Assembly: GCF_964204865.1 (NCBI RefSeq)
Contig: NC_135263.1
Coordinates: 9,655,426-9,719,425 of the forward strand
Direction of reading: 5' to 3'
DNA length: 64,000 bases
Source of the DNA: Styela clava
Lineage: Eukaryota > Chordata > Ascidiacea > Stolidobranchia > Styelidae
Translations under genes and position numbers: made by a program
The notes under the pieces: model-generated
What the model was told of the DNA's origin: nothing
What the model saw: only the letters and a program-made list of their open reading frames with translations
Databases searched by the model: none
Shown here: in pieces, positions 11,340 to 22,774 of the stretch
How positions within the stretch are numbered: position 1 is the first letter of the stretch
How the letters are laid out: each line of letters opens with the position of its first letter

Positions 11340-12501
11340 GGGTCGGAAAACCAACTCTCTCTTTTCCAGTCGTATCTGCAGTATGGCATTGTAACTTGGG
11401 GTAGTGCGTCATCGACTCTACTCCACAGATTAGAAGTTTTGCAAAACAAAGCAATTAGAACCATATGTAGTGCACCTTTCCGATCTAGACTAGATCCTTT
11501 GTACCACAGGTGTCGAATTATTAAGCTTGGTCATATCCATGAATTTGAGATACTGAAACTCATGCACCAGTACTTCGATACCAAGCTTCCCATGGCATTC
11601 GCGGGAATTTTCAGAATGCAGAGTAATATCCATTCATACTTTACTAAATCAGCTTCGTCAAGTTCATATTATGTTCCAAGATATTCATCAAGCAGGACGC
11701 AGAAATACATAAAATACACGGGTGTGAAACTGTGGAATGCCTTACCAAGTACCATTAAATCTTTAGGCTATTACGGTTTCAAATTATATCTAAAAAGTAA
11801 ATATATTAGTTATTATCTCTCTTCCATCAGCCATTGATTGGAGTATTCAGTATAATTCGCCTTCTGTTCATAGCCCAGTAGTCGCATTTGTAGACTGTCG
11901 CCATGGCTGCCCAAAAAGCCGACGGAACTATAGGTGTAAGGAGTCTATTTCTAAAGTACCCGGTACTTTACCAACCTTGGTGCAACCTCTACGCTAAAAT
12001 GCCCAAATTCATTATATTTCAATTTATTGAGCAAGCATATGCCTACCATCCTTAATTTTATGCCCACTTACTGTGGAGCGTTTTGTATATATATATATAT
12101 ACATATCAACGTTTTGTGATCCCTTTGGTGTAACCATTTTCCCTTCGCTCGTCTTTTGTCTTTTATGTAACTTATATACATTTATCCAAATATGCCTTTT
12201 TTATAAATTTATACTTGAGTTGTTTTTCTTTTTTTTCTATTATATGATTTTAGTAAAGTTGCGTTTGCTGCGAATTTTTTCAATGATTCAAAATATGTTC
12301 ATCATAACGACTATTGCATAGTCAATGTTTGTAGCAATACTGAACCAGTAACAGCGCTTTAGGTGTCGCTGATTAAAGACCTAATAAGGTCCTTCGCGAC
12401 TCCTGTCGCACAAATATCCTTATTATTATATTTATTTCCTGTACCATTTTTTGGGCATTTGATGTTCTTGTGACGACGAATAAATGATTGATTGATTGAG
12501 A
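11340..12501 (+). mobile_element. CR1/L2-like non-LTR retrotransposon, 5'-truncated
   Basis: An open frame at 11361-11837 carries the reverse-transcriptase C-terminal region 'YLQYGIVTWGSASS..LHRLEVLQNKAIRTIC', typical of CR1/L2/Jockey-type elements, followed by a closing 'YTGVKLWNALPSTIK'. A 3' UTR of about 660 bp ends with 'gaataaatgattgattgatt' at 12480-12499. Short tandem repeats at the 3' end instead of poly(A) are usual for CR1/L2. The endonuclease and catalytic RT motifs are missing, so this is a dead 3' fragment. Confidence 0.7.
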
Positions 12502-12652
12502 ACTAATTTTCGAGCAGCGACACCCAAGATTGTATTATCCATATAAAAAATCCAAAATTTGAAACTACTGTTGTTAACGGTGAGTACCGTGTGAATTTTG
12601 TGAATTATCTCACTAACATCTCATACTAGAGATGAAAAATCAATAAAACTTA

Positions 12653-12975
12653 TAGGCCGCGAGCCGAGGCCCTGAAAAACGCCTAGAAAGTGAGTTTCGT
12701 AGCGCACATCAGGTAACTACCTGAAAATGATTTTAAAATGTTCCTTAAAAATTTAGTAACAAATATTGCCTTGTTCCCACTTCCAAAAGTTGCACGTTTT
12801 ACGGAAAAGACGCTTTTACTACAAGAAATATGTGCTACGATCTGTCCTATATTCTCTACATTTTCGGCACTGAACAATGACTTCTGCATGACGTAACAAT
12901 TGAATTAAACCAGCTGTTAGCGAGCGGATGAATATTAGTTATTTCTGCTCGACCTTGCGCTGAGTTGGGCAGGCT
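12653..12975 (-). repeat. Left terminal inverted repeat
   Basis: Pairs with 22444-22774. A frame on the minus strand (12683-12889) holds the tract 'FGSGNKAIFVTKFLRNILKS', also present on the plus strand in the right repeat (22524-22856). Since both arms are copies of one sequence, the shared frame may be chance or a remnant of a coding terminal region. Confidence 0.7.
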
Positions 12976-15190
12976 TTCCATAGCCCTGTTTAGTTATTAT
13001 TAGTTAAGTTATGCTAAGACGTTGTTGAAAAATGTATAAGTAAATTATTAAACACTTGTAGATCCTTACCACGGATATGGGCCGTGAGACGAAACCACGA
13101 AAACGCCCAGAAAATGAGTTTCGTAGCGCACTTCTGGTAACTAAATAAATTCTTCAGTTTTGTGTGAAAACGAACATAATGAACGCATTACAGCTTGTTC
13201 CACAATCCTGGTGCGAAATTGAATATAAGAGGTTCCCGGAAATTCAATAACCATAAGTTTACAACGCATACATAAGAACTATACAATTCGAGAGCCCTAC
13301 AGCACACTAACACAAATGTATTCCTGTAATGTTTTGCCTGACCAAAATCGGACTTCCTCAGTCAATCATAATTTATTAGGTAGATTACGAAAAATATGGC
13401 ATACATGTAACCAACAAAAAAAAATACTTTAATTGTGTGACAGGAGTCGGGAGTGACCTCGAAAGCAGCGACACCAACAACGCTGATTCACATTTGAGAA
13501 TAAATTTTATGTAATAACCACAAGCAGTTTACAACAAGAACAGCATAAAAAGCTACATCCATTTTATAGAAGCTATCAAGTATCAAACGTATTTATTTTT
13601 AAGCAATGAAGTCACAAATTAACATCGTGAGCACGAAAACACAAATAAATCAGTTATTTCTCACTTAGAAATTTACCGCAAAAGTCAAGAAAATTAAATG
13701 AATGTACAATATGTACATAACATAGTGAACAGAAATTTTACAATTAATCTTTTTTTAGTTTATGTGGTTATGTATTTGAACAAAGGCAATAATATTTCTA
13801 GAAACAGGACTACGACACTAACAAATGTCCGAAAAAAAAAACAAATGTATGATACTTATTAAATCAACTGTAATATCTAATTCACTTTCTTCTGAATTGT
13901 TTTCGAAATCCACTATCTCAAAAATCGACTTTTCCTCTATAGGTGTACTGTGATTTCTGCAGTCAATACAAAAACAAAAATCTATGCAATTTAAGTTGAT
14001 TTTGGCACACTTTCATAAATTATTTTGACTATTTTTCTTTGCAGTTTGCCAACTCAAGAACTGATTTGAGGGCCACATGCTTCTTCAGTGAATCATTGTT
14101 GGGTGGAGAGTATAATCCTTATGTTTGACAGTGTTAAATAGACGTGCCCTGGTATCATTTACATTCTTCATATCCTCTTCAAATTCCTCAGCTTTATTTA
14201 TTAATACCTCGTTAACCTCAAAAGATCTTCATAGTCGAGGGAAAAAAATGAATTGAAAATCTCAATGAAGTCTCCAACATGAATTTGATGGGCAGTTCCA
14301 ATTGCAGAAAAGTGCTAAAGTATTTCAATATGAATAGCCCATCTAAGCTGTTTGCAACTATTATGATTCTCATATACCTTTAAGCTTCAAGACTTCTTGT
14401 TTAATCCATTTTATAGCACTGATAGCAGCAGGGATCAGAGCCTGCGTTAGGTCGGATTGGTGGAACATTGCCGTTTTCTTTTGTAGTACAGTATCTAAAA
14501 TAAGGAAGAAAATAATATTTGGAGCAGCATGATTTTAAAAATACCCCTAAATACTAACTAATACCTTGAATACATAATGCATTTTATCTGATGTACGGTA
14601 CTAAATGAGCGTATATATGCTCATTGCATGTTCTACAGTCCAGCAGTGTTTGCATACCATTACTAGACTATATCTACACTAAATTTTGATATATCACAGT
14701 CTGAAATGTCCTATGACAGTATGAGTATGGACTATAGACTATATTTTGAAACATCAACTGTTTGTCTACAACTTCATTTCTCACCTCTCAATCATTTCCA
14801 ATGCTACCTTTCTTTCCACTCCGGCATAACTTATCATTGCTTCCCAGGTTCTTGTCGACTCTATGAATTTATATTTAGACCAACCGGCATTAGTAAAATT
14901 GATTAATTTCTTCTCTTTCACACAACCGTGCATTACAGAAACAGCCATTCATTTCTATTTCCAAATATGCTGTGGCCTATATAGTAGTATAAGTCTGCTG
15001 AATAGTCAAGAAGAGTCATTAAATTAATCATAAACATTTCATGCAAGCCAGAAAATATCGTTGTTTGTGACATATTATTCTAGGTCTAGCCTTCCTTGGA
15101 GTTACCGCACCGTACCTATTTAACAAGGTCTTATGAGCTAGTGCTCAACTAAAATTGCTATTTATGGCAAGGATGTACGAGTGTTTAATA

Positions 15191-15192
<2 letters not shown>
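12976..15192. other. Decayed transposon interior; possible transposase relic at 14040-14510 (-)
   Basis: 13065-13145 repeats part of the left TIR in the same orientation ('gagtttcgtagcgcac' and 'tggtaac'). At 14380-14500 the minus strand has an exon-like piece after 'ttattttag' that reads DTVLQKKTAMFHQSDLTQAL, then a short helix-like tail, and a GT donor. Further down come broken frames with 'KKHVALKSVLELANCK'. This looks like degenerate transposon coding sequence of no assigned family. I see nothing else with coding features. Confidence 0.35.

Positions 15193-15222
<30 letters not shown>
15193..15222 (-). repeat. Poly(A) tail of the LINE (poly-T on +)
   Basis: Thirty uninterrupted T on the plus strand mark the 3' end of the minus-strand LINE. 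The purity of the tract suggests a fairly young insertion, though assembly may distort its length. Confidence 0.85.
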
Positions 15223-15225
<3 letters not shown>

Positions 15226-15640
15226 GGGATAATATAATAAATTATAACAAAAAGTATATAACCATTCGAGCAATCATAAGATAAATAATCCAATATTCAT
15301 TTTTTATATGTCCATTCCATCAGTGTTTGAGGTGTTGATCGCATCGGCATACAATTCATCAATTTTTAGTATATTGAGTTAGATTATGTACAATAAACGT
15401 AAAAAATTAAATATATTAGACATGTTCATTCTAATACATACTAAATTTATACACACTAGATTTATAGTTCAAATACAATTCCTTAGTATTTCAAATTCTC
15501 TGACAAAATTTGGTGATTTTCTATTTTTTTCAATGTTGAGTCTGTAAGTGATTGCAGTTTTTATTTGTTTGATAACTAGGTGCTGATTAGGGGGATTACC
15601 TTCGAATATAACAGAATTTCTTTGTATCCATATTTTATAT

Positions 15641-16098
15641 CTAGTGATTGAAATTAAATAAACAATAATATCTAAATCTCGTCTTGTAATGTAACAAATA
15701 GCTTAAATCCAATAAAACACAAGTTTCATAATTTTTCAAAAGTCTGGCATTATTTAATTTCCTAACAGTATTTTCCATAAAATTAAAAACATAATCAAAA
15801 TATTCACAATTCATAAATAGATGGCTAACAAATTCTGGTTCTTTTCCACATAACACACACATATCATTTCCTGCTATATTTCTTATTCCAGGTTTTGTTT
15901 TTACTGGTAAAATATCCCACATTAACCTGAAAAGTTTTCATATAGTTTGCCAGAATATTATTATGAATATTCTCACATGCAATATTTAAATTACAATTGC
16001 GTAGAAAAATTAATCTGTCCCCAGTCATAGAAATAACAATTTTTTTATAAATAGTTTTATGCATATCTTCTTTTATATCTGTACTACTTATGTTATGC
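15641..16098 (-). pseudogene. LINE ORF2 C-terminal fragment beyond the inserted transposon
   Basis: Reading down from the target-site duplication at 16092-16098, the frame continues the ORF2 sequence that breaks off at 18656. After FLRKHN it runs on through 'KIVISMTGDRLIFLRNC'. Near 15930 a one-base shift in an A-run moves the frame into MWDILPVKTKPGIRNIAG and then 'MCVLCGKEPEFVSHLFMNC', the Cys-x2-Cys...His-x4-Cys motif at the C-terminus of L1/Tx1 ORF2. So the element has two lesions: the insertion and this frameshift. Confidence 0.75.
16092..16098. repeat. Target-site duplication GTTATGC (left)
   Basis: Identical to 18656-18662 and directly adjoining the terminal CA of the inserted element. 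Confidence 0.85.
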
Positions 16099-18655
16099 CA
16101 ATGACATTAAACAACATGATAGGCAACTCTGACGTCACTCCATAAGACTACATACGAAAGATTGTATTTCATGATACGCTCCAATGCACATATTTCTCGT
16201 CGTCTTTCGCGACCGTTTTCCACTCGCTTTTGCTACTCGGCGTCTTCTTTACGTGTAGTACCTGCCGTTTTGAGACTGTAACGAAAGAAAATAATCTCTA
16301 TATCCAAGAAGTTTTGCTCACTTGGAAAGCTGGAATGGCAGACAAGCTGTAAAGAGTAATTCTGGACATCATAGACGTTTTTTTTATCAGAGAAGATTGC
16401 ATACGCGATAGCGTAAAGATTTATGTGGGACATTTTGCAGATAATGACAAAGTTCAAAGTTAGTAATTTTAATGTTTGGCTTAAACATTGAAATTTCATT
16501 TAAAGAGAGTGTCATGCAAAACAGCAAAACTGCTGTGATACAATTCCATAACACAAAGTTTGCACCTATCGAACTTGCTTTAGTAGGTGAATTTTTTTAG
16601 ACATATTTAGTTAATCGTAGGTAAAATTGCTGGTACATAATGCCTCGTAGATAGGTTTGTGTCTAAATTTAGGAAATTAGCTCATAGCCCACTAATTAAT
16701 ATTATCTTCTATGCAGGAGGTTGCAGGGCAGATTTAACTTGCAGCCTTACCGATCACCTGACGATGCTCATTTAGTTTGGCTCGAACAAGTCTTCTTGGA
16801 AGACTTGTGTAAATGGAAACTACCTATATGTTTTGCCTTCCTCCGATTTTAGAAGACAAATTTATTCTGAGGGATTCGCATATAATTCTCATTAATTGTT
16901 TGCTGTATATAATTCCTATTAATGGTGTAACTGACTATAACGAGTGGCTGAACTGGTTTAATGAATGACAAATTGAACAATGTGCTTCAGAGAATTTTGT
17001 GAAATGCAGAAATATTGCAACTCCCATTTTTTTCGAAAATGCCATCTTCTTCATGTACTTTGCGTTTAATTTAGTCACTCAAGTGTTTTATTCAAGTATT
17101 CTTTTGCTAGCTTGATGTGTATTCTTAAATGGGTCAAAATGTAAACAAAAAAAAATTAATTTTTCAAAACTACTCTCAGTAAATTGTTTTCTGTGTGAAT
17201 ATTCAATTCCACTTTGAAAAGTTTAAAAAATCTGTTACATTTAGATAAAAAAACTTCCAAAATACTATTACAATTATTGTTAAGCGTTCGAGGGCCGCAC
17301 TGTAAGTATTCTGGGGCCGCGAGTTTGACATCCCCGGTCTAGATTGAAGTTATCCAAAATATATAACAGTATTTTATCATGAATCATGATTATACCCTTT
17401 CCTGAATTTCTTCTATAGTACTACCAAAAGTTGATGAACCAAATATAACGCAGGTGAGTGATCCGTAATCTTTGTTTTTCAAAGCTGTTTCAAGTATGTC
17501 TGGCATGTTTAATGCCTTTTCACAAATAAGACCGCTTATGCAATCTTACGCATTGGAATTTTTAGTCATTTTCTTCAAGCCTTGCAGGATGTAGGGGCCA
17601 TACGCAACTCTACCGGAGGGTCAAATGCCTTTGCATGCCTCCATAGGTTGTTCTTCTATTGCAAACATCTATGGAGTATTCTAATTATATTTCTTGGAAT
17701 CACACTGTCACTGATATGTCGCCAGACTTCTGATATCTCCCCTTCTGCTACAGTTATCCTGTGAATAAATAATAGGAAATTGAGGTTAGACGAATAGTTG
17801 AAAGTTTTGCTTTATGTCGGCTTAATTTTTTGAAATTGATATACTTACTATTTTTGCTATTGCCTCTTGTGCTGCAGGAGTCTCACAATGTTTAGACAGG
17901 TTTGTCCACAACTTTCACATCTGAAGAAAGAGAGGAGATTTATTAATTTTCGTTAAGAATAAATAAAGCAGTCTATATGATTTAGAATGGAAAAGCTAAT
18001 AAATCTCATGTTTAATGTAAAAAATGTTTTACTGAATTTGGTATATAAATCAACTAATAAAAGGGTTTAGTCAGAAAATTACAAGCACTCGTGGCAAATA
18101 CCTGAGAGATCAGACTATACAATATAGACCGGTATGAGTGAAATGTTAGGTGAACTTGTTAACCCTTTGATTCAATACGCAAACAAAAGTGAATGAGCAA
18201 TAGTATGTTACAGCAATGAATATATATTTCTACACTGATTAGAAAAATCTAAATGGAGGTGCATGAACTATTTGAAACCATAAGGGGTAAGTAAATATGC
18301 AATTTCGGCAAATGGGCAACTACGTACCGTACTGATTTGATAACTTCGTAGTATTTGACAAAAGCTGGCTTTCCCACATGTACTTAACAGTGCTATGCCC
18401 GGGTGTGATATACAACAATAGTATTTACCTTACCTTTTTCCGATTTCTTTTTACCTTCAATTTTCCAAAATATCATTAAAATCGACAACAACTGTCAAAG
18501 CAGGCACGAACACCATTTGTGCCACTGCTATGCCTCGAAAGCAGCACACATCCGCTCGTTTTCGTCTCGTCAAGTATGTGCATTGGAGCGTGCTATCGGA
18601 TACGATCTTCGGCCAAAAATGCCGAAGTTGCGCATCATGTTATTTAATGTCATTG
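16099..18655. mobile_element. P-like DNA transposon inserted in the LINE
   Basis: The ends are CAATGACATTAAA...TTTAATGTCATTG. The outer 28 or so bases pair, and a second matching block 'acgctccaatgcacata' lies about 100 bp inside each end. Perfect 7-bp direct repeats GTTATGC flank it (16092-16098 and 18656-18662), and removing the element plus one repeat rejoins the LINE frame. CA...TG ends, short TIRs, subterminal repeats and a 7-8-bp target duplication fit the P superfamily. I could not confirm a THAP domain or transposase, so the family is tentative while the insertion itself is certain. Confidence 0.7.
17283..17336. mobile_element. hAT-type terminal sequence nested in the P-like element
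   Basis: The strip reads 'gagggccgcactg' and then 'GGGGCCGCGAGTTTGACATC', ending in CCCCG. Its complement begins CGGGGATGTCAAACTCGCGG, close to the usual hAT end (CAGGGGTGTCAAACTCG). The partner end was not found, so this is a hAT fragment or a very short derivative. Confidence 0.5.
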
Positions 18656-21478
18656 GTTATGCTTTCTTAAAAATTCTAATATTAATCTATACTCACTTTG
18701 AGGACAAAATCTATGTAAACATGTATTTTTAGTTCTAATCCCCCAAAATGTACTAAGTTGTTGTCCAATATTGTATTCAACAAAGGACATACAAATATGA
18801 TTGTAATCCCCATTATAATCACATTCTCTAGCTTTATAATAATCCAAAACACTAATTATGTACATGCACATTGTAAAAATGGGTATGTTAATAATATCAT
18901 AACCCCCCAAATTTTTTGGTTTGCACAAATTCCCTATTTTCAGTATGCTTCTTCCATTGAATACAAATTTTTCCACCATGTCATTCACTCTTTTTCCTAT
19001 AGAATTTGGCATCGGAAATACTTTCGATAAATATAGAAACTGCGGCAACACCTTTAATTTTACTAATATACATTTGCCCTCTAAAGTCAACTTGATATCC
19101 TGTAATTCTCTTACAACATTTTTTGCTTCCTCTAAACATTTCATCCAATTAATTTGACACATATCTATATTCCCAAATGTAACATTTAATATTTCCATGG
19201 ATTCAACTTCACTGATGTCTTGTTGTGGGTTTATTCGTCTCCAAATTCCAATTCTCATTAATTTTGTTTTAGATTTGTTCAATTTCATACCTGTTGCTAT
19301 TTGATGCCTTTCAATAACTTTCAATGCTTCTTTTATGGAATTTTCTTTACCTAATGCCAGAGTCACGTCATCAGCAAATCCAAGACTTTTCAATTCATTA
19401 TTTCCTGGTACAACAATTCCACGAATATTATTTTCTGTGTTTATATATATTATAAGTGGTTCTATTGCAATTATGAAAATAAACATACTAATCGGATCAC
19501 CTTGACGAATTCCTCTTTCAAATTTAATTTTAGAAGTCAAATACTCATTTACTATTATTCTAGCTTCAGAACCTGTGTATAATTCCCGAATCAAACTTAT
19601 AAATTTGTTTTCAAATCCAAATCTTTCTAACACTTTATATAGGTACTTCAAATCTACAGAGTCAAAGGCTTTCATGAAGTCCAGTGACAATAACGCATTT
19701 TCTCCAATAATATTTTTTTCTTGTTGACATACATCTCTAATAATACTGAGTATTTCACTAATTCTTCTTCCTGGTATTGCAGCTTGGTTTTTGTCTATTA
19801 TATTAGGTAGTAAATTTTGAATTCTATTTGCTAAAATCTTTGTAATAATTTTGTAGTCTGAATTTAATAGAGTTATGGGTCTATAGTTTTTTATTTCATC
19901 TTCTGCCCCCTTTTTGTGTATCAGTGTTATGTAACCAATTTTTAAAGTATCAGGTATATGCTCTTCTTCATACATTTCTTTTATTACCAATATGAATTCT
20001 TCTTTTATTATGTCCCAGCATTTTTTGTAAAATTCTATTCCCAGACCATCTGGTCCTGAAGTTTTTCCTTCTTTAAAACTTTTAATAGTTTGAAATATTT
20101 CTTCTCTTTCTATATTTTGCTGTAATATTTCATTTTCTTCTTGTTGCACTTTTCTCCCTGTTGTTGGTATCCTATTTAAAAAAATATTCTGTTGTGTCTC
20201 ATTGCATTCAACTTTACTATAGAGTTCTTTGTAAAAGTCTGTTACAATATTCATTTTGTCCTCAAGTTTATTTTGTATTGTGCCGTTTTTGTCTTTCAAT
20301 TTTCTAATTGTTGTTTTCATATGTCTGTTTTTCAATTGTTTGAAAAAGGATTTAGTACACTTTTCGTAGTTGTCATATTTTTCTGCAGTATTCTGGATTA
20401 ATAGTTTTTTATCTCTCTCTTTTGTTTTCTTGATTATTTCACTTTTCTTTTTATTTAGCAAGGTCAAAACTCTTTCTCCATTATCCAATTTTTCCTTAAG
20501 TTCTTGTAATTTTTCCATATCTCTTCTATGTTCCTCTTTTTCTACTCTGGACATCTTAACAGAGAATTCAATTACTAGGTCTTTTATTTTTTGTTTTATC
20601 TCTATCCACCATAACGCCTTGGATTCAAACAGCCATTGTAATGTTTTCCAGTTATCCCATTTATGTTTCAGTTCTATCATAAAATCATTATTTTCATAAA
20701 CTTTAACATTGTTTTTCCAATATCCTCTACCTCTTTCTTCCATTGTTGTGTCTACTTCAACTTCAATTATGTATTTATCATGATCAGAAAAAATTGTGGG
20801 ACTGCATTTATAATCTCTAATTTTACATCCATTTTTAGTACAGTAAAATCTGTCCAATCTTGCTTGAACCATGTTGTTACGCCAAGTAAAAAAGGGATTC
20901 GCATTTGTAAACCATTCAATGGAATCAGCTAACTGAAACACTTCTATCAATTGATCAAGAGACTCTGAAACATATTCTCTACGTGGTCTCTTATTCACAT
21001 TCCCGACACGGTCCCTATCAACATCATGTACACAATTTGTGTCTCCCCCTAAAAATACATTGAATGGTGAATACACAAAACGATATAATTTATCATAAAA
21101 CACTTCTTGCGTTCTTACTACAGTTCTACATGGGGCATATATATTTACTAAATGTATTACTTCACAACATATATTTATATCTGTAGCAAGTACCCTTCCT
21201 TCCCCATCCCATGAAATATTTTCAAATTTATGATAAGCCAGTTTTGATTTCAGTAATATTGCTACACCACAAGAATTAGATAGCCCCGAATTCCATAATG
21301 AATTTCCCCATTTCCAATCCCTACTCCATTTACTTTCTATATCATTGGTACTATGAGTCTCTTGAATAAATATAATGTCTGCATTTTGATTAGATAATTC
21401 TTTAAATAAACTTTTTCTTTTCTGATCATCACGAATTCCATTAACGTTTAAAGTTAGCATTGTTATGTATATCTCCAT
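18650..21478 (-). CDS. LINE ORF2: endonuclease and reverse transcriptase
   Basis: A single 942-codon frame starts MEIYITMLTLNVNGIR. The apurinic-type endonuclease shows all the usual catalytic blocks: LNVNG, QETH, GDTN and SDHD. The reverse transcriptase follows with 'YRPITLLNSDYKIITK', 'GRRISE', 'LLSLDFMKAFDSVD', 'RGIRQGDPIS' and the active site FADD. It nicks target DNA and copies the RNA in place. The last codons (after FLRKHN) come from the inserted P-like element, so the natural C-terminus is at 15641-16098. The upstream 940 codons have no lesion, so transposition was probably recent. ORF1 ends 43 bases upstream, the usual dicistronic layout. Confidence 0.9.
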   Translation of the reverse strand: MEIYITMLTLNVNGIRDDQKRKSLFKELSNQNADIIFIQETHSTNDIESKWSRDWKWGNSLWNSGLSNSCGVAILLKSKLAYHKFENISWDGEGRVLATDINICCEVIHLVNIYAPCRTVVRTQEVFYDKLYRFVYSPFNVFLGGDTNCVHDVDRDRVGNVNKRPRREYVSESLDQLIEVFQLADSIEWFTNANPFFTWRNNMVQARLDRFYCTKNGCKIRDYKCSPTIFSDHDKYIIEVEVDTTMEERGRGYWKNNVKVYENNDFMIELKHKWDNWKTLQWLFESKALWWIEIKQKIKDLVIEFSVKMSRVEKEEHRRDMEKLQELKEKLDNGERVLTLLNKKKSEIIKKTKERDKKLLIQNTAEKYDNYEKCTKSFFKQLKNRHMKTTIRKLKDKNGTIQNKLEDKMNIVTDFYKELYSKVECNETQQNIFLNRIPTTGRKVQQEENEILQQNIEREEIFQTIKSFKEGKTSGPDGLGIEFYKKCWDIIKEEFILVIKEMYEEEHIPDTLKIGYITLIHKKGAEDEIKNYRPITLLNSDYKIITKILANRIQNLLPNIIDKNQAAIPGRRISEILSIIRDVCQQEKNIIGENALLSLDFMKAFDSVDLKYLYKVLERFGFENKFISLIRELYTGSEARIIVNEYLTSKIKFERGIRQGDPISMFIFIIAIEPLIIYINTENNIRGIVVPGNNELKSLGFADDVTLALGKENSIKEALKVIERHQIATGMKLNKSKTKLMRIGIWRRINPQQDISEVESMEILNVTFGNIDMCQINWMKCLEEAKNVVRELQDIKLTLEGKCILVKLKVLPQFLYLSKVFPMPNSIGKRVNDMVEKFVFNGRSILKIGNLCKPKNLGGYDIINIPIFTMCMYIISVLDYYKARECDYNGDYNHICMSFVEYNIGQQLSTFWGIRTKNTCLHRFCPQSEYRLILEFLRKHNQ
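18656..18662. repeat. Target-site duplication GTTATGC (right)
   Basis: Identical to 16092-16098. Together they show that a 2,557-bp unit was inserted into LINE ORF2. Confidence 0.85.
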
Positions 21479-21520
21479 CAGTTTCTTCTTATATATATTT
21501 TGATAGTTTCTTATAAAATT

Positions 21521-22390
21521 TTAGCTTGTTTCCATATTTTCATCTACTTCATTCTTTCGTTGTAATTTTATTACTGGTTTTTGTTGTCTTTGTTCTTTTG
21601 CTTGTTTTTTTCTAACTGGACTATGTGATATATCACCTTGTTTGTCATCTTCCAATTTTTTATTTTCTTTTCTTATGTATAATATAGTGCTTCCTGAGCT
21701 GTAGGTTTTTTCACAATCTGTTTCTTTATTTTTCCTCAATTGTATACTTCGTTGCTCTATTTCTTGTTCATCACTTTCATCAGTACTAATTTTAGACAAG
21801 TTTCCAAACATTTGAGCCCTGATGTCGATTTTTTCTTTTTCTCTTGTAGTTTCATTTGGTGTGCTCTGTCCATCATTGGGTTTCATTTCATCTGGTTTGT
21901 TCTTCATCTTTGTATGGTTCTGTTTTGTTTCAATATCATCAATTGATTTTTCTTTAAGGCTTGATAAACTGTATTCAGTGGATGATTCAATCACTACCAG
22001 TACGTCTTTTTCTTTACTTGCCGAATCAGGGTATTCGGAGGAATTTCCCTGCAGCACTGCATTTTCTTCATTTATTGAATTGTCATACTCGGTTGACGAT
22101 TCATTTACTACATCATTCTTTTCGTTATTTTCGCTAATCTTCATACTACTATTCATTGTTTGGGTCTTTTCTTGATTTTTTTGTTTTTCATTGAAGTTTC
22201 TATATCTTTCTAATTTTGGGATATAGTACTCACAATTTTCCATCATGTGGTCAGTACTCCCACATATTCGACATGTTGGTTTTTGTCCATAATATTTTAC
22301 GAACAGTGAATATCCTTTGATTTTGACATTTGATATCTTAATTTGATATCTTAATTTGACATTTAATATCTTACCTATACTTTTCAACAC
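21521..22390 (-). CDS. LINE ORF1 fragment with CCHC zinc knuckle
   Basis: The open frame of about 289 codons has no ATG at its upstream edge (a GTG lies there), which fits 5' truncation. Residues 35-50 read 'YYGQKPTCRICGSTDHMMEN' and then C, a Cys-x2-Cys-x4-His-x4-Cys knuckle like that in Tx1-type ORF1. The rest is a long, low-complexity, Glu/Ser/Lys-rich tail. ORF1 proteins bind the element's RNA in the ribonucleoprotein. The N-terminal domains expected in full-length relatives are missing. Confidence 0.75.
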   Translation of the reverse strand: MLKSIGKILNVKLRYQIKISNVKIKGYSLFVKYYGQKPTCRICGSTDHMMENCEYYIPKLERYRNFNEKQKNQEKTQTMNSSMKISENNEKNDVVNESSTEYDNSINEENAVLQGNSSEYPDSASKEKDVLVVIESSTEYSLSSLKEKSIDDIETKQNHTKMKNKPDEMKPNDGQSTPNETTREKEKIDIRAQMFGNLSKISTDESDEQEIEQRSIQLRKNKETDCEKTYSSGSTILYIRKENKKLEDDKQGDISHSPVRKKQAKEQRQQKPVIKLQRKNEVDENMETS

Positions 22391-22443
22391 CTCCTTAGAA
22401 TAACTGGACTAATATTACCGGTAACTGAAAAAAACTATGGAAA

Positions 22444-22774
22444 GGCTACTCAACGCAAAAGCGAGCAGTTGAGTACATCTGATATTCATCCGACCACTGG
22501 GGATCCACCTACAGCTGACTAACTTGACTGTTACGTCGTGCAGAAGTCTGCGTTCATTGGCCCATGATACCGGAAAAGCAGAGAAAATAGGACAGATGGT
22601 AACACATATTTATTGCAGTAAAAGCGTCTTTTCTGTAAAACGTGCAACTTTTGGAAGTGGGAACAAGGCAATATTTGTTACTAAATTTCTAAGGAACATT
22701 TTAAAATCATTTTCAGGTAGTTACCTGATGTGCGCTACGAAACTGAAAGATAAATGGCCTCGGCTCGCGGCCTA
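22444..22774 (+). repeat. Right terminal inverted repeat
   Basis: Inverted counterpart of 12653-12975, ending GGCCTCGGCTCGCGGCCTA. Differences between arms show an old element, older than the LINE inside it. Confidence 0.7.

Larger units (their letters stand above)
15193..22400 (-). mobile_element. Tx1/L1-like LINE, 5'-truncated, interrupted
   Basis: On the minus strand, in order: an ORF1 fragment with a zinc knuckle (22390-21521), ORF2 with apurinic endonuclease and reverse transcriptase (21478 to about 15641), a 3' UTR, and a poly(A) tail seen as 30 T at 15193-15222. Without the 2,557-bp insertion at 16099-18655 the element is about 4.65 kb. The 5' edge is near 22400, just before the right TIR of the host element. 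Its poly(A) tail, ORF order and RT motifs place it in the L1/Tx1 group. The target-site duplication was not resolved. Confidence 0.85.
12653..22774. mobile_element. Long-TIR DNA transposon, about 10.1 kb with nested insertions
   Basis: Inverted terminal repeats start TAGGCCGCGAGCCGAGGCC at 12653 and end with its complement at 22774. They stay alignable for about 325 bp (12653-12975 against 22444-22774). The bases just outside are TTA on both sides, consistent with a 3-bp target duplication of the PIF/Harbinger (TWA) kind, though three bases are weak evidence. The original interior is hard to see because a LINE and a second DNA transposon were inserted later. No intact transposase found. Confidence 0.6.

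Noticed and set aside
16230-16500. THAP domain at the left end of the P-like element
   Set aside because: A faint 'VGHFAD' resembles the C-S-x-H-F end of THAP, but the cysteines and first half are missing.
18758-20932. Plus-strand frames of 70-110 codons opposite the LINE
   Set aside because: They are antisense shadows of ORF2 and have no features of their own.
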